Of a DNA stretch of 64,000 nucleotides, positions 20,896 through 32,697 are shown piece by piece. How positions within the stretch are numbered: position 1 is the first letter of the stretch; each line of letters starts with the position of its first letter. Source of the DNA: Megaustenia siamemsis (Eukaryota; Mollusca; Gastropoda; Stylommatophora; Ariophantidae). The translations under genes were made by a program, and so were the position numbers. Location of the stretch: positions 63,542,592 through 63,606,591 of the forward strand of contig JAVIAB010000101.1 in the NCBI GenBank assembly GCA_032433765.1, written 5' to 3'. The notes under the pieces were generated by a model that ran no database searches, was not told the DNA's origin, and worked only from the letters and a program-made list of their open reading frames with translations.

Positions 20896-23521
20896 CAGGG
20901 ATAGCCAATTAGGTGCCCGCGGGCCACAGGTGGCCCGCGACGTCCTTTTTTGTGGCCGCGGCGGATAAAAAATAAAATCAGGTTGCATTGAGCAAAATGT
21001 CCAGGGTAAAATTGATTAAAAATGTGTTACATTAACTTCTACCGTGAAGAAAGCTAACTCAAATATTCTCTAGTAGACCTATGTTTAAAACTCGGAACAC
21101 TCTAGTAGTCAGTTTAACGTCGACTTCCCGTCATTCCCGGCCCATCCTTTTTTTTCCTTTTGATCATCCAGCGACCGACTTAAACAAAGGAAGAAGCCAA
21201 CGAATGGTTCTAGAGCCGACTCTCCGTTCGGGGAGTTCAAACAGTTTCCGCCAAGAAATAATGTCAGTCACCCACCTCCTCCACCCCACCACATTCACCT
21301 CACAATTATTTTACTTTCAGTTTCTTTCTCTCCAAACCTCTTTTCATCAGTCAAAATTATATATCCGATCTGATCATTCTGATTTTGACGAGTTACAGTG
21401 AACAGTTCCATTTTAACAGGAAACAGTGCTATTGTAATCTGTGTTTTCATTGTCTGTTGCTTTGGTCGTGGTATAATATGAACAATAAACGTCAATTAAT
21501 TGAAAAAAATCAGATTTTTCATGAGAAATGGGAACATGATTTTTTATTTTCAACAATAAGGATAGCAAACCGCATTGCCTTGTGTGTTTGCATGTGTTAT
21601 CTGTAAATAAAGAGTATAATCTTAAACGACATTACACACAGCATCACGTCGCTAAATACAAGGACTACATTGGTACAATACGTTCTACACTTGTGTGCGA
21701 TTTGAAGAAAAAGGTTAGTGCTCAGAAATATGTTTTTACTACATTAACAACAAAACAAACACGTTCCTTAATGGCATCGTTTGTTGTAAGCGCAGAGATA
21801 GCGAAATAAAAAATATAAATATGTGACGGTGACTTCGTCAAGCGCTGTTCTATTAACATGACGCGTGCATTTGTGGAAGAAAAAAATTGCCAGTCATTTT
21901 GAGAGCATTCCACTATCAAAACAGACAGTCACTAGAAGGGTTGAGGAAATAAGTTTCCGCTTACTTTTCTCTGGCTTTTGATGAATCTACTGACATATCA
22001 GACACAACACAACTTTTAATTTTCATAAGAACTGTTTCAAAAGACTTTATTATCAATGAAGAGCTACTAGCTTTAGATTCATTGCACAATACGACCAATG
22101 GTCAAGACATTTATAAGTCAGTTATGAAAGTTGTTAACGGTATCGGTGACATAAACATACTTTCAGCAATAGTGACAGATGACGCTAAGTCAATGTGTGG
22201 TACTCAAACAGGTCTAGTTGGATTGTTAAGGAAGGCTGGAATCCATTGCCCAGCATTACACTGCATTATACACCAGGAGGCGCCGTGTGGCAAGATTCTA
22301 GACGTGGATGATGTTATGAAAACTGTAATAAAGTGTGTGAATTTAATTAAAGGCGGGAATCGGTCTTTGACACACCGACAGTTTATAAATTTTATATCAG
22401 AAGTTGAGGCGGAATATGGCGATTTGGTGCTCTGCACACAACTACGCTGGCTAAGCAGAGGGAATTGTTTGAGGTGGTTTTTTGCTTTGAGAAACGAGAT
22501 AAAGCAGTTGTTAGAGAAACATTATACCAATAAAGAACTGATCAGAAAAATGTCTGATCCACATTTTAACAGCGTATTGGCCTTTTTAACTGATATCACC
22601 CAGCACATGAATGAACTCAACGTGAAGCTACAGGGACGTTCCCAAACAGTCTCAGATTTGATAGGACACCTAGATGGATTTATAAGTCAACTAAACGTTT
22701 TTAGATTTACCCTGACCAAAGAAAACTTAATTCATTTTCCTTCGTGCAAAGAATAGATTGAGGAGCGCAGTGACACTAATTTGAATTTGTCTGTATTAAT
22801 GTTACACAAACTGTTGGAGCAATTCAATGAACGATTTTCTGACTTCATTTGTATACGACCAGAACTGGCATTGTTTAACAACCCTATAAAGTATGACATT
22901 TTCCAACAACATGACGCTTTTCAGTTGGAGTTATGTAACCTCCAAAGTGACCCCCTTTTCCAATCAAGGATGGAGATAGGAGTTGACTTTTGCAAACTTG
23001 TGCCACAGGAAAAATATCCCGCATTGAGTGATTTCAGTTTTAAAATTACTTCTATGTTCGGAAGCACATATACATATGTGAATGCGCTTTTTCAACAATG
23101 AAGACGATTAAATCGTCACAAAGAAACCGACTCACTGATGGCCACCTTCAGGATTTATTACGAATATCATCATCATCTTTACACATTGACTTTGATGAAC
23201 TTGTTGCTGCACATGAACGCCCACATTGTTCTCATTAAGGTTTGTTACATGTCAACTTTAAAATGACCTAACTAAAAGATGTTTGTTAAACAACATAAAT
23301 AGCAAATGTTATTCATTTTTATAAATCAACTAGGCATTTTTAACTCCGTTGCAATAAAATGATTTATGTAAGCAAATAATGCCGATGCATAACGAAAATA
23401 TTACCTTAAAACAAACAAATGCCAAGTTTATTTGTATTGATGTTGTTATGTGTGTGGCCCGCCACAAAAAGAAAAAATAATAAAAAAGTGCCCGCCATTT
23501 GAAAGAAATTGGCCATCCCTG
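20896..23521 (+). mobile_element. hAT transposon (GTF2IRD2/Buster-like), 8-bp target-site duplication
   Basis: Ends are inverted (left CAGGGATAGCCAATT, right inverse CAGGGATGGCCAATT) and the element is flanked by perfect ATCTAGTG copies (20888-20895, 23522-23529). That target site fits the nnnTAnnn pattern known for Buster-type hATs. Both ends also carry GC-rich CCCGC blocks unlike the surrounding AT-rich DNA. It appears to have inserted near or into LINE family B, whose sequence resumes right after it. Confidence 0.92.
21480..23239 (+). pseudogene. hAT transposase, broken
   Basis: Reading frames in order: 21480-21606 KRQLIEKNQIFHEKWEHDFL. A frameshift near 21590 lies inside a BED-like zinc finger (CVCMC, then NKEYNLKRHYTQHH). 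Next LKKKVSAQKYVF to ~21809; then from ~21966 the catalytic core, with AFDESTDISDTTQ (first Asp region), SAIVTDDAKSMCG (second Asp), LHCIIHQEAPCGKIL and RWLSRGNCLRWFF, to an in-frame stop at 22754-22756. The same frame resumes with LNLSVLMLHKLLEQF to 23101, and after a frameshift near 23080 the C-terminal dimerisation tail follows (CAFSTMKTIKSSQRNRLTDGH, LQDLLRI). It resembles animal GTF2IRD2-like and ZBED-type hAT proteins. Three or more lesions make it non-functional as one protein. Confidence 0.85.
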
Positions 23522-23529
23522 ATCTAGTG

Positions 23530-23885
23530 TATACATTGCACTATTAGTCTCATTAGCCATTCACTAAAATATTACAGAGAATCATCATGAGACGTGTAAG
23601 GAGTAAAACAAAGCCAGCAATGCGTGAGGAACAACGTGGATTTGTTGAAAAAAATGGCATCAATACTGCAATATACATCCTGAGAACATTAATAGTAAGA
23701 GCTATGGAGAAAAGGAAAGATCCTTATATGTGTTTTATAGACTACGCAAAAGTATTTGACAAATAAAATATCAATATGCTGGAGAAATTAAACATTGATG
23801 GCAATGATCAGAGAATCCCCAAAAAGAGCAACAATAAAAGGTATGAGTCTGAATAGTAAAAAACAGACAAACAAATGTTCATATC
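23530..23885 (+). mobile_element. LINE family B, RT fragment with internal deletion
   Basis: Starts TATTAGTCTCATTAGCC (compare 58205) and reads IMRRVRSKTKPAMREEQRGFVEKNGINTA, YILRTLIVRAMEKRKD and CFIDYAKVFDK. At ~23815 it jumps from the IDGNDQRI region directly to KSNNKRYESE-like sequence, skipping the catalytic-box segment present in the copies at 35430 and 58450. Confidence 0.75.
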
Positions 23886-25030
23886 GGAGAAACAATTATA
23901 GCAGGGTCCTTGCTGTAATGAATATGTATAGCAAGGCTGCTTCGTTGGTGTTTTCTTCTTATAGTCTATCCTCTTGATGCGTTGAGGTTTCTACTTCTCG
24001 TCGAGGAATCTGCTTCTAGCAACTTTCTAACTTGTCGGCGCTCTTCGTATCTTTGTTGTCTGGAATCTTATTTTATTGATTTTTGTCAGGCCTTCATATC
24101 TTCTAGACTCTCTCAACATGTTCATATTATATTCTCTTACTACAATTGTGTTACGTGACATAGCCGATAGGCGATGATAATTTGTCCGTAACTGATCGTA
24201 ACTTGTTATTAAATCTATCAACTCCTTTCAGTTACGTGGTTTCTACTCTATAAAGTTCAGTACGTCATAAGTTCACTTGCGTATCAACGTTTTCTCAGTG
24301 TGACTAACGATCTATCTCAGTCTCTAGGATCTCCTTTGGAACTTACTAATATCTTGGCTTAAACTAGAATTCTACTGACTACTACATAATTTCCTGACTG
24401 ACTTCTCTAAATGTCTGACCGGCCTTCTCGCTAACAGTGCGGCCCCGTCTCTCCTTCTAGTTCTCGTCCTCTAGCTCTGTTCTGGTGCCTGACTCTAATT
24501 CTGTTCTCCTGTTCTACTCTAGTTGAAGTTCTTCAGTGACTATCTCAATTTCTAAGTTCTCTGTCTCTCCTATGTTCAAGTGTCTAAGTGTCCCCTCTAA
24601 GTTCTATATGTCCTCTCTCTAAGTTCTGTCTAGCTTTTATATTCCTGTTTTGTGACTGACAGTTTACATTTTCTCCTGCCAATTATGACATTGACAGGCT
24701 CCAATCCTCTCTGCACTCAAGTGGCTCTCTCTAATTATGTGACACGCGTGGCCAGGCCTTCATTTGTTTACAGTTCTAGGTTCCTCTACTCACAGCCAGG
24801 GCCATCTGGCCATTTTAATTTATATATGCCAACCGCTAGGGTCATTCAGTGCTAGAGTCATGCAGTACGGTTTCCCGTGGTCTCTAGCCCTCCCTATGCT
24901 AATTTTGTCTAATCCTGTTTTGTCCTCACTTAATTATGATTTAAATATGTATGTGCTATCATTCACGGTTACACAATCATCACCAGCATTCTTCTTCTGC
25001 TTTCATCTTTCAGTTCCCTGTTGGTCATAG
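23886..25030. other. Pyrimidine-rich stretch, no gene recognised
   Basis: From ~24240 the plus strand is strongly C/T-rich with many CTCT, TCTAG and CTGAC words. The frames in it are short and have no domain. It could be a retroelement untranslated region, but there is no terminal repeat or coding partner to support that. Confidence 0.4.
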
Positions 25031-26680
25031 TCTTCAACCATCACTTTACAAGCCGTTCTGTTTATTCCCACTCTTTTAAAATGATGCCTTCCCCATCATC
25101 TTCAACGTTGCTTCCATCTGTCTTCTCCAAGAATTGCTTAGTCTTCCTATTTGTCGCTTTCCTTTGGCATTCTAAATATCCAAATTTGTAAATTACAAAC
25201 AGGGCCTGTTGTGTAACACTGTCAGTTGGCATCCGCAGTATGTGTCCTATCCAGCCCTATCGTCTTCTCCTGGTCTCTTTATCCACTGGTATTTGACAAG
25301 TACGTTTCCATAATTCTACACTTGTGATTTTGTCCTGTCATTTCCATCCTTTCTTTTTTTTGCACAAGCATGCATTAATGAGGGTTTGTATCTTCATGAT
25401 TGTCATTTTTGCTGTTCTCCATATTTCGCAGCCATATAATAAAACTGACATAACATTGGAGTTGAACATTTTTATTTTTGTATTTAACATAATTTCTTTG
25501 GACTTTCATATTTTCCCCAGTGCAACGAAAGCTCCTCTTAATTTTGATATCCTTATTTTAGTATCATTCCCTGATTCTCCTCTTTGTTCTTACTACTGCC
25601 CATATATATCTAAGATTGCACGTCTGGTAGATGTATTTTTCCTATTGTTATTTGGTTATTTCCAACTGCATTAATTCTGAAAATGTTGGTCTTAGCTCTA
25701 TTTATGTTCAATACTTGCTGTTGTGATCTCTCATCAAGAGTGCGCATGTTACATTGCATCTGTTGATGGTTGTGCGATAGGAGAGCTATGCCATTAATCA
25801 AGTCTACACCATTAACTTGTGTTGTCTGTGACCACTGGGTTCCATTTATGTTGTTCTGAGTTATTTTCATAATCCAATCTGTGGGCAGTAGGAAGAGAAA
25901 TGGAGATAGACGGCACCCCTGCCGTAAGCCTGTTCTTGTTTCAAATGCGTATGTAAACTGTTTCGTGCACCAAACTACATTTCATGTCTTCATACATTTG
26001 TTCTTATCAGGTTAAACCACTTTATGAGGATTCCGTAATGAGTCAGCAACTTCTAAAACATGTCTCTGTCAAATGTCTTTTCGTAACCTATGAATCCGAT
26101 GTAAACTGGAGACTATAGTTCTAAACCTTGTTCATTTATTAGGGTAGTTATTTAATCAGTACATGATCAGTTTTTTTCATAAAAACTCTTGTTCATCTCC
26201 CAAATGATTCTCTATGACCTCTCCAGAATGATACTGCTTAATACTTGTTTTTAACACTGTTAGTAACACAATTTCCATATAATGTATGCTCTTTTGTACA
26301 CTTCCTGTATGTGTTAATTTGATCTTATAACCATTCATTCTTCATGTATTTCTTCTCTATCCCAAATGTTTTCTAGTAGATTATGTAACATCTTGTTAGA
26401 AGTGTTAATATCTGCTTTGATGGCTTTTGAATGAATTTCATCTGGTCCTGTGGCTTTTCCAATTTTTTTATAGCTTGATGTATTTCATTATTTCTTCCTT
26501 GCTTGGTTTTTCACAGTTAACGAGTAACTCTTCTTCTACTGGTAGTCTATCTGGAGGGTTATTTGGGATTGGTCTGTTCAAGGGTTCTTCAAATTGCACT
26601 TTCCATCTCTTCATTCATTCCCTTATATTACTAAGCAGATTCCCTTTCTTATCTTTAAAATAGACATTGATATGTTTGTA
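25030..26680 (-). mobile_element. LINE family F (RTE-like), RT to 3' end
   Basis: Minus-strand remnant. From 26680 down: WKVQFEEPLNRPIPNNPPDR, EELLVNCEKPSKEEIMK (region before RT), then broken RT, TRTGLRQGCRLSPFLFLL at ~25920. The open frame 25870-25610 contains the catalytic-box position as INGIALLSH (the YADD/DDI residues lost) followed by LNINRAKTNIFRIN. Then YMAAKYGEQQK, an IGLDRTHTADAN block (equivalent of WIGHTLRMP) and NRELK near 25040. It has numerous stops. A 207-base piece of the same 3' end is inserted at 58718. Confidence 0.8.
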
Positions 26681-26689
26681 TTTCCACAT

Positions 26690-27350
26690 GAGCAGTACGC
26701 AACATAAAAATAAACAAGACAAATTTGAAACACGTTTGATTCGATTAATTGTGCACAATATTAACATCACACGGAAGATGCACAACATAAATTAAAAAAA
26801 AAAAAAGCAGAATAGCTAGGCCAAAATAGCATTTCAGAAAATGAAAAACGTATAATGCAGCAAATGTATGTCAATAGAAGTGAGAAAGAGAGGTCATCGG
26901 TGAATAATCGGAGAATTCATAATTCTGACTTATGGAAGCGAATAATGGACAATAAACAATCAAATGAAAAGACAAGTAGAGGCAACAGAGATCTGTTTTC
27001 TCAGAATAAAGTTGAAAGTTTCCAGGACAGCTAAAAAGACGAATGATGAAAGTTTCAAAAAGGCCATCACAAAAAGGGAACTCCTAAAAAAACAACAGAA
27101 AGAAACACTCAACATTGTTAGGGCAAATCATGAGAAGAGGAGAGTTGGAATAGTTGGTTACAGCTGGAAAAATACAGGGAAAGAGAGTTCGCGGACAACA
27201 ACGAGAGAGAGAAGAAATATTGGTTAGCTTGGCGTCACGACATAGAAAATAGTCAACAACATCATCGATATAATGCACTATAGATAGAATATTGTGGAGG
27301 GAAATCATGATGGCCTACACCAAACGGTATGACATGATGATGATGATGAG
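26690..27350 (+). mobile_element. LINE family B, 3' fragment with A-rich internal run
   Basis: Reads from the post-catalytic region (NIKIDKTNLKHV-like) through an A13 run at ~26793, QNSLGQNSISENEKR-like, VRKRGHR, IYFLRIKLKVSRTAKKTNDESFKKA, KRELLKKQQKETLNIV and GKIQGKRVRGQQ-like sequence. It ends with TGGCCTACACCAAACGG and an ATGATGATGATGATGAG tail. Confidence 0.8.
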
Positions 27351-27655
27351 TGGATACAAAGAGATAAGAACATAGTGGATGTGTATAATGATAAACCTTT
27401 ACTGGAAGTAAAAGAATGGAAATGTAGGTAATAACTGCAGATGGCAGGTGTACTTCAACATAACATTATGCATGGTTTCATTTTGTTTAAATGATTCTCA
27501 TCATACTTGGATCACATATGGTTTAAGTATGAAGCCTTCATTATATCACTAATACAAATGAACATCTTTAAACATAGCCTAAGTTTTTTTTTTTTATATA
27601 ATATCTGCACTACCTCAATCACTAAGAATACTATATATAAATATGATACATTAAT
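27351..27655. other. Stretch without a recognisable gene
   Basis: Nothing is recognised apart from a T11 run at ~27584. Confidence 0.4.
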
Positions 27656-27659
27656 ACAA

Positions 27660-27925
27660 GTACGTATGATTGGGCAGCAGACAAGAAAGTAAATGGAGAC
27701 CACACGATTGTGTGCGATTGTGCCGAAGAATGTTGAGAGAACTATAGACAGAATAATGAAAATGTTCTGAAGAAAGAATGCACAAAAGAATGTTATTTCC
27801 ATTAAACGAAAAAAAAACTATCAGATTTATTGGTCAAGTAACAAGAAGGGAACAACTAGAATATATGGAACAACTCGATATATTGAGGCAAAACAGACTG
27901 AAAAGAGAAAACTATAAAAGTATAT
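27660..27925 (+). mobile_element. LINE B/D-like fragment
   Basis: Pieces of the post-RT region: CRRMLRELWTE, then KKTIRFIGQVTRREQLEYMEQ, then a decayed GKIEG block. Truncated on both sides. Confidence 0.6.
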
Positions 27926-28299
27926 ATTATTTCATCATATTTGCATGACACTGTTGAAAATTGCTCTGGTTTCGAATAAGTAAACAATAATACGTCATCA
28001 ACTTCTAGTCACATTTAATGGCATTTTCAATAGAACAATTGGTCAGCCCTTCCATGCAAACAAATCAACAGCCATCATGTCCATCGTTTACCTAAGAGGT
28101 CAATTGTGGTTACACTTAACGTTATTGAAATACCATTCACTGATTAGTAAATGTATAACATTTATTTCAGATCGGGGCTTTTGCAAAATCAGTAAGAAAT
28201 GAAAACTTCAGAATTATCGTAATCAGCATCAACACCACAATTATTCTCATCATCATCACCATCATCATCAATACCACCATCTCCACTATCACCATCAAC

Positions 28300-28800
28300 A
28301 TCATTATCATCCTTGAGCACTATGCCTGCTTTAGCAGGTGATAATTTCTCTTCACATTTATCTGCCTCGACAACTGTTTGTTTTCTCTCAAAAAAAAAAA
28401 AAGTAAAGTACCCCCGTCACGCCAAGTGGCGTATAGGGAATATGGTGTTAGTGACCCTATATTTTACAGACCTTCAGCACATGCTTTTTGGGGAAATGTG
28501 GTCAGTATTATGCCCGTGCTGCTTTACTTTCCCAGAAAACAATCCGGTACCCATTTAAGGCTGGGTGAACCCGGAAGCCGTCGGTTGGGATCGAACCCTG
28601 CCCCTTGTCCGTGGTAGTCCAGTTCACTAACCACTGAGCTCCTTGTTTTCTCTCAGCTTGCCTTTATCTCTTTACCTCTAGATTTGTTTCTGCTATCACA
28701 ATGTATCTCTTTACCTCTAGATTTGTTTCTGCTATAACAATGTACACTAGTTGTTCCCTTATCATAATGTAAGTTAATACTTATGATTGTTCCTTTTACT
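28300..28800 (-). mobile_element. LINE family D-like 3' end, split by a SINE
   Basis: Minus-strand copy of the D 3' end: CATTATCATCCTTGAGCACT, then ATGCCTGCTTTAGCAGGTGAT (the CCTGCTGGCG/AGGTGATCATG equivalent), then CTCGACAACTG. A SINE follows at 28391-28642, after which TTATCTCTTTACCTCTAG is present twice as a 37-bp tandem duplication (about 28668-28741). It is more diverged than other D copies. Confidence 0.55.
28391..28642 (-). mobile_element. tRNA-headed SINE, 13-bp target-site duplication
   Basis: Flanked by perfect TTGTTTTCTCTCA copies (28378-28390 and 28643-28655). On the minus strand it starts inside the A box (AGCTCAGTGGTTAG), carries B box GGTTCGATCCC, the shared body with GGGTACCGGATTGTTTTCTGG and CACTTGGCGTGACG, and ends in a poly-T-rich/TTTACTTT tail. 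Only one tRNA-like unit is present, corresponding to the second unit of the SINE at 10947. Confidence 0.9.
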
Positions 28801-29029
28801 TTTTTCACAATAAGTTTCGTTTTACTTTGAGTCCATTAATTTGTTAGCTGGACATTTTCCATAACTGTTTTTTTCTATAAAGCGATATGAGAATTTTTTG
28901 GTTGTTACCTAGTCTCGGCTTATCATTGGTTTGTATCTACGTGTCAAAACGTGCTCCACATATCTCTTTTATATTTTTTTCATTGACTAAAAATCGTATG
29001 TAGTAAAAGTTTTCAGAAAAAAATATGAT

Positions 29030-29985
29030 TTAAACAACCCAAGGTATTGATAATAACATCAATAGCAAAAAGACATGTGTAATTGCAGCAACAAAAAAAA
29101 CAGATATCACCGCAATCTACAATAAAGACAAGTGAAACTATTGTAAAACTGGTAAATGGATTTAAATATCTGGGAACAATGTTACCCTCAGATGTTAGAT
29201 GTACAACTGAGGTGAGATGCAGAATGGCTCAGGCAAAAGCAGATTTCCAAAAGATGTGGAAGATACTGTGTGATCCATTGTTAACAATATAAACAAGAAA
29301 AAGTAAAGTATAGTATCCCCGTCAAGTCAAGTGGCGTACAGGGAATATGGTGTTAGCGACTACACATATTACGGACCTTTGGCACATGATTTTTGGGTTA
29401 ATGTGGTCGGTATTACGCCCGTGCCGTTTTATTGTACCAGAAAAAAAATCCGGTACCCATTAAAAGTTGGGTGAACCGGGGCCGTCGTTTGGGATCAAAT
29501 CCTACCTCTTTAAACAAGAAAAAGATTTCTTAAATATTATTTAGAGCCAGTCTTAACATATGGATGTGAATAGAACAATAGACAAGATAATCATTGAGAT
29601 TTTAGATATGTAGTTTTACAGAAAAATGTTGAAATACCATGACAACTAAGAAGAGTAATTAAAACGTTCTGAAAGAGGCCAAAACAAAAAGAGAACTAAT
29701 ATCAAATATTAAGAAGAAACAATCACCATTTGTTGTCAATGCAATGAGAAGGTAACAGCTTGAATATATTGTAACAAGTGGGACAATTGAGGGACTTAGA
29801 GATAAAATGTAAGCAGAAAGAAAAGATACCAGACAGAATAAGAAGATGTCTCGGCAGAACGTCAAGAACAGAAATGATAAATCACTTTGTTTAAATAAAT
29901 TAATATCAATTAATAATAATAAATTTGTTGAAATACACGACCATCTATGCCAGCAGGCAGTGTACATGATGATGATGAACGTATT
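29030..29985 (+). mobile_element. LINE family D, RT end to 3' tail, split by a SINE
   Basis: Before the SINE it reads NSKKTCVIAATKK, SETIVKLVNGFKYLGTML, CRMAQAKADFQKMWKIL. After the SINE (29304-29510) it resumes at TRKRFLKYYLEPVLTYGCE, then ELISNIKKKQS-like sequence, a REQLEYIV equivalent, and the 3' end with CATCTATGCCAGCAGGCAG and ATGATGATGATGAA. The clean resumption of the protein across the insertion shows that LINE D was there first. Confidence 0.85.
29304..29510 (-). mobile_element. 5'-truncated SINE, 14-bp target-site duplication
   Basis: Perfect TAAACAAGAAAAAG copies at 29290-29303 and 29511-29524. The body matches the SINEs at 10947 and 28391 (GTACCAG, AAATCCGGTACCCA and GGCGTACAGGGAATATGG on the plus strand). 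The B-box region is degraded (GGGATCAAATCC) and the A box is missing. Confidence 0.9.
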
Positions 29986-30375
29986 TGATGAATTGATTGA
30001 TGATCCCATATCTAATGTCAAAAACAAATATTTAAATTACTCAATATTCTTGCAGTTGCGCTTAAAATGGTATATTTTGTCTCTCTCCGAACTACTGAAA
30101 GTAAATAGCTTTCAGTTGTGAAACACATTACAGAAGTGCCGAAATCGGTGGCGAGAATCTCCGCATTTATTAAGATATGAGCAATGAAAGATTATTTCAA
30201 TATAAAGTTTGGTAGAAAAAAAAAGTGTTCTGTTATGTTTAAAATTCATCTAGAAAAGTGATGAAGTAATGAAACGATGAATATAGAATTGATCATCATC
30301 AACATTTCGAAAGAGTATCTGATCTTGACTCCCAAATATATCTAGTACAAACATTACTTCATGCTGATAATAATT
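29986..30375. other. Stretch without a recognisable gene
   Basis: Nothing is recognised. Confidence 0.4.
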
Positions 30376-30379
30376 GTAA

Positions 30380-31085
30380 ATGCGATTTTTAATCGTGTCA
30401 TCGTCATCATCAATATCACCAAAGTGACCATCGTCATCATCATAATCATCATAATCATGATCACCATCACCATCATCACTAAAATCATCATCATTATATC
30501 ATCATCGTCATCATCACAATCATCATCATGATAATCTTCACTATCATAACTAAAATCATCATCACTATATCATCATCGTCATCATCACAATCATCATCAT
30601 GATCAGCATCACTATCATAACTAAAATCATCATCACCATATCATTATCACCATCATCATAATCATAATCATCATCACTAACACCATCTTAATCATCATCA
30701 TCACTAAAATCATCATCACTATATCATCATCATCATCATCACAATCATCATCATAATTACCACTATCACCATCTTAATCGTCAGCATCACTGTGACCATC
30801 ATAAGCATCATCATCACCAGCATCCTTATCATCATCACCACCATCAATATCATCATCACCATCATCATACTCATCATCATCACTGTGATCATTATAATCA
30901 TCATCATCACCACCACCACTATCATCATCACTATCATCATCTTACTCATCATCATCACTGTAACCATCATAATCATCATCATCACCAACATCATTATCAT
31001 CATCACCACCATCATCATCACTATCACCATCATCATGAAAATCAAAATCCTATTCAACGCCTAAATCATCATCACCATCATCATG
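30380..31085. repeat. ATC/ATT trinucleotide-rich tract
   Basis: Roughly 700 bases of CATCAT-based repeats with ACC, ATA and GTC interruptions. It includes local longer units, such as CATCATCATGATCA and CACTATATCATCATC blocks repeated every ~70 bases at 30480-30730. The MMMV/ITII frames on either strand result from the repeat. Family B/D LINEs end in GATGAT, so the tract may be an expanded LINE tail (inference). Confidence 0.9.
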
Positions 31086-32027
31086 TGTTATTCTCTGAAG
31101 ATATTTGTTATATGCTCACTCTATTCACCAAATCAAACAGTTGTTAAATCTAACATTTGCTTCAGGTCCTGCTTTCATTTCGCGCGTTCAAGGAAAAAAA
31201 AAATTCAACACACTCTGGACTTTTGATGTTAACCATTTTTCATACTACCAACATTACTTGCTCTATTTGTCAATTGTAATCTGATTTTCCATATAATATT
31301 CTGAATCTTTATGAAGTCTTTTTGGTAGATGATGTCATAGAGTGCATAAGCATCTACCGATTTGATCTACAGAACATGGATTATACGAGTTTATGTGAAT
31401 AAGGCATTAGGATTTAAAGGTTTTAAGTATACAAAAGTATAAATATTCTAGTGCTAGTATTGCCTTCTTTCAAATCTAAATCCGTGTGTCTTCTCAGCTG
31501 TCATTCATAATGTCTGGAGAACTGTCAGTAAGTAATATGGGTCTACAACCCAAGTTATTCTCAAATACATCATACACATGTTTCTCTCAAATTAATATAT
31601 GAGAAGATTTGAGAAGACAGAAGTGTTTTTTAATTAAAATTTACTTTATGGCAACCGCCTACAGCGCTAAAAGATAAAAACACATTGAGAACAAATACAA
31701 TAATGTTAGATTATAGAGTATGTTAGAGTACTACATCATCTATAACGTTCTTGAGCAATTAGTAGTTTGTGACATTTTTGTCTCTCTTATTTCGAATGTG
31801 TCAAGAAAACAAACATTTGATAGTGTAGATAGAAAACTAACATAGCAGACCCTAATATAGAATAGAATAAGCCAATGTTTCAATAAAAACAATTGTCAGA
31901 GCATGTACGAAAACTGTGCAACTTTAATAGGAACTAGACATGGAACATCATGTTTCTTTGAGAAACCATCGGGTGAGAAAGACTTTTGGGCTATCGCCAA
32001 TTCATTACGTTCATATACAGCATAAGT
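31086..32027. other. Stretch without a recognisable gene
   Basis: Nothing is recognised. Confidence 0.4.
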
Positions 32028-32470
32028 AAATAAGGTTATGGTTATGTAAGGCCCCGGTATCACTGCAAAGGTATTAAAATCCATACTTGCTCAACCGCCC
32101 GTGCCAGTGGAATCATACAAATTAATAGCTCATCTCCTAAACAAGGAATGTAGATGCTGTCCTCATGGTAGCAGCCTCAGCACACGCAAAAGGTATAAGA
32201 CGAAACCGCACAGAAAATGAACACAACCATATGTTCCCCGTCACATGATATCATCATTCATCGTAAGCAATTGGAATATCGAAACACGACCAAAAACGGA
32301 TGAAACGCACAGCTCACACAGAGCAATTAACTCAGTAGTTCCAGCAGCAAGACGGGCTTGGAATATGAAGAAACTGCAACAATCAACACTTTTCAGACAC
32401 AATATTTAACGGTTCCTGCTGCCTATCCGCCATATTGACCGAAAGTTCACGTCTTCCTGGGTGAGCAGGC
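32028..32470 (+). repeat. Dispersed repeat H, copy 1
   Basis: About 440 bases matching 45446-45882 in the same orientation, with landmarks GCTCAACCGCCCGTGCCAGT, GATATCATCATTCATCGTAA and CTTGGAATATGA. Both strands have broken frames. On the plus strand both copies share a frame reading DIIIHRK and LEYEETA; on the minus strand they share a frame beginning MDFNxFAV. I cannot assign the repeat to a class. It lies ~230 bases downstream of the 3' end of LINE G. Confidence 0.75.
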
Positions 32471-32697
32471 GAGGTACCAAAGAGTGAAGGAGTGGCGCGT
32501 TGCATTACGGATTACCCCGAACTTGTGTTACGACCATCGGTGTCAACATGCTCTGCTCTGTTCATATTTGTTGTTACACTAAACCTGATCTTCTTGGCGT
32601 AATCGGGCTCTGGTTCTTCAAGAATGTCCGTCCTTTTGGTGCGGGACTAATCGCAGCAGCTGAGTTATTTGGGGAGTGGGAGAGTTCATTGGTGACT

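Noticed and set aside
24027..24221. Minus-strand 64-codon frame with RESRRYEGLTKINK
   Set aside because: Short, without a recognisable domain or neighbouring exon, in a low-complexity pyrimidine-rich region.
30719..31064. Met- and Ile-rich frames of about 100 codons
   Set aside because: They are produced by the CATCAT trinucleotide tract on both strands.
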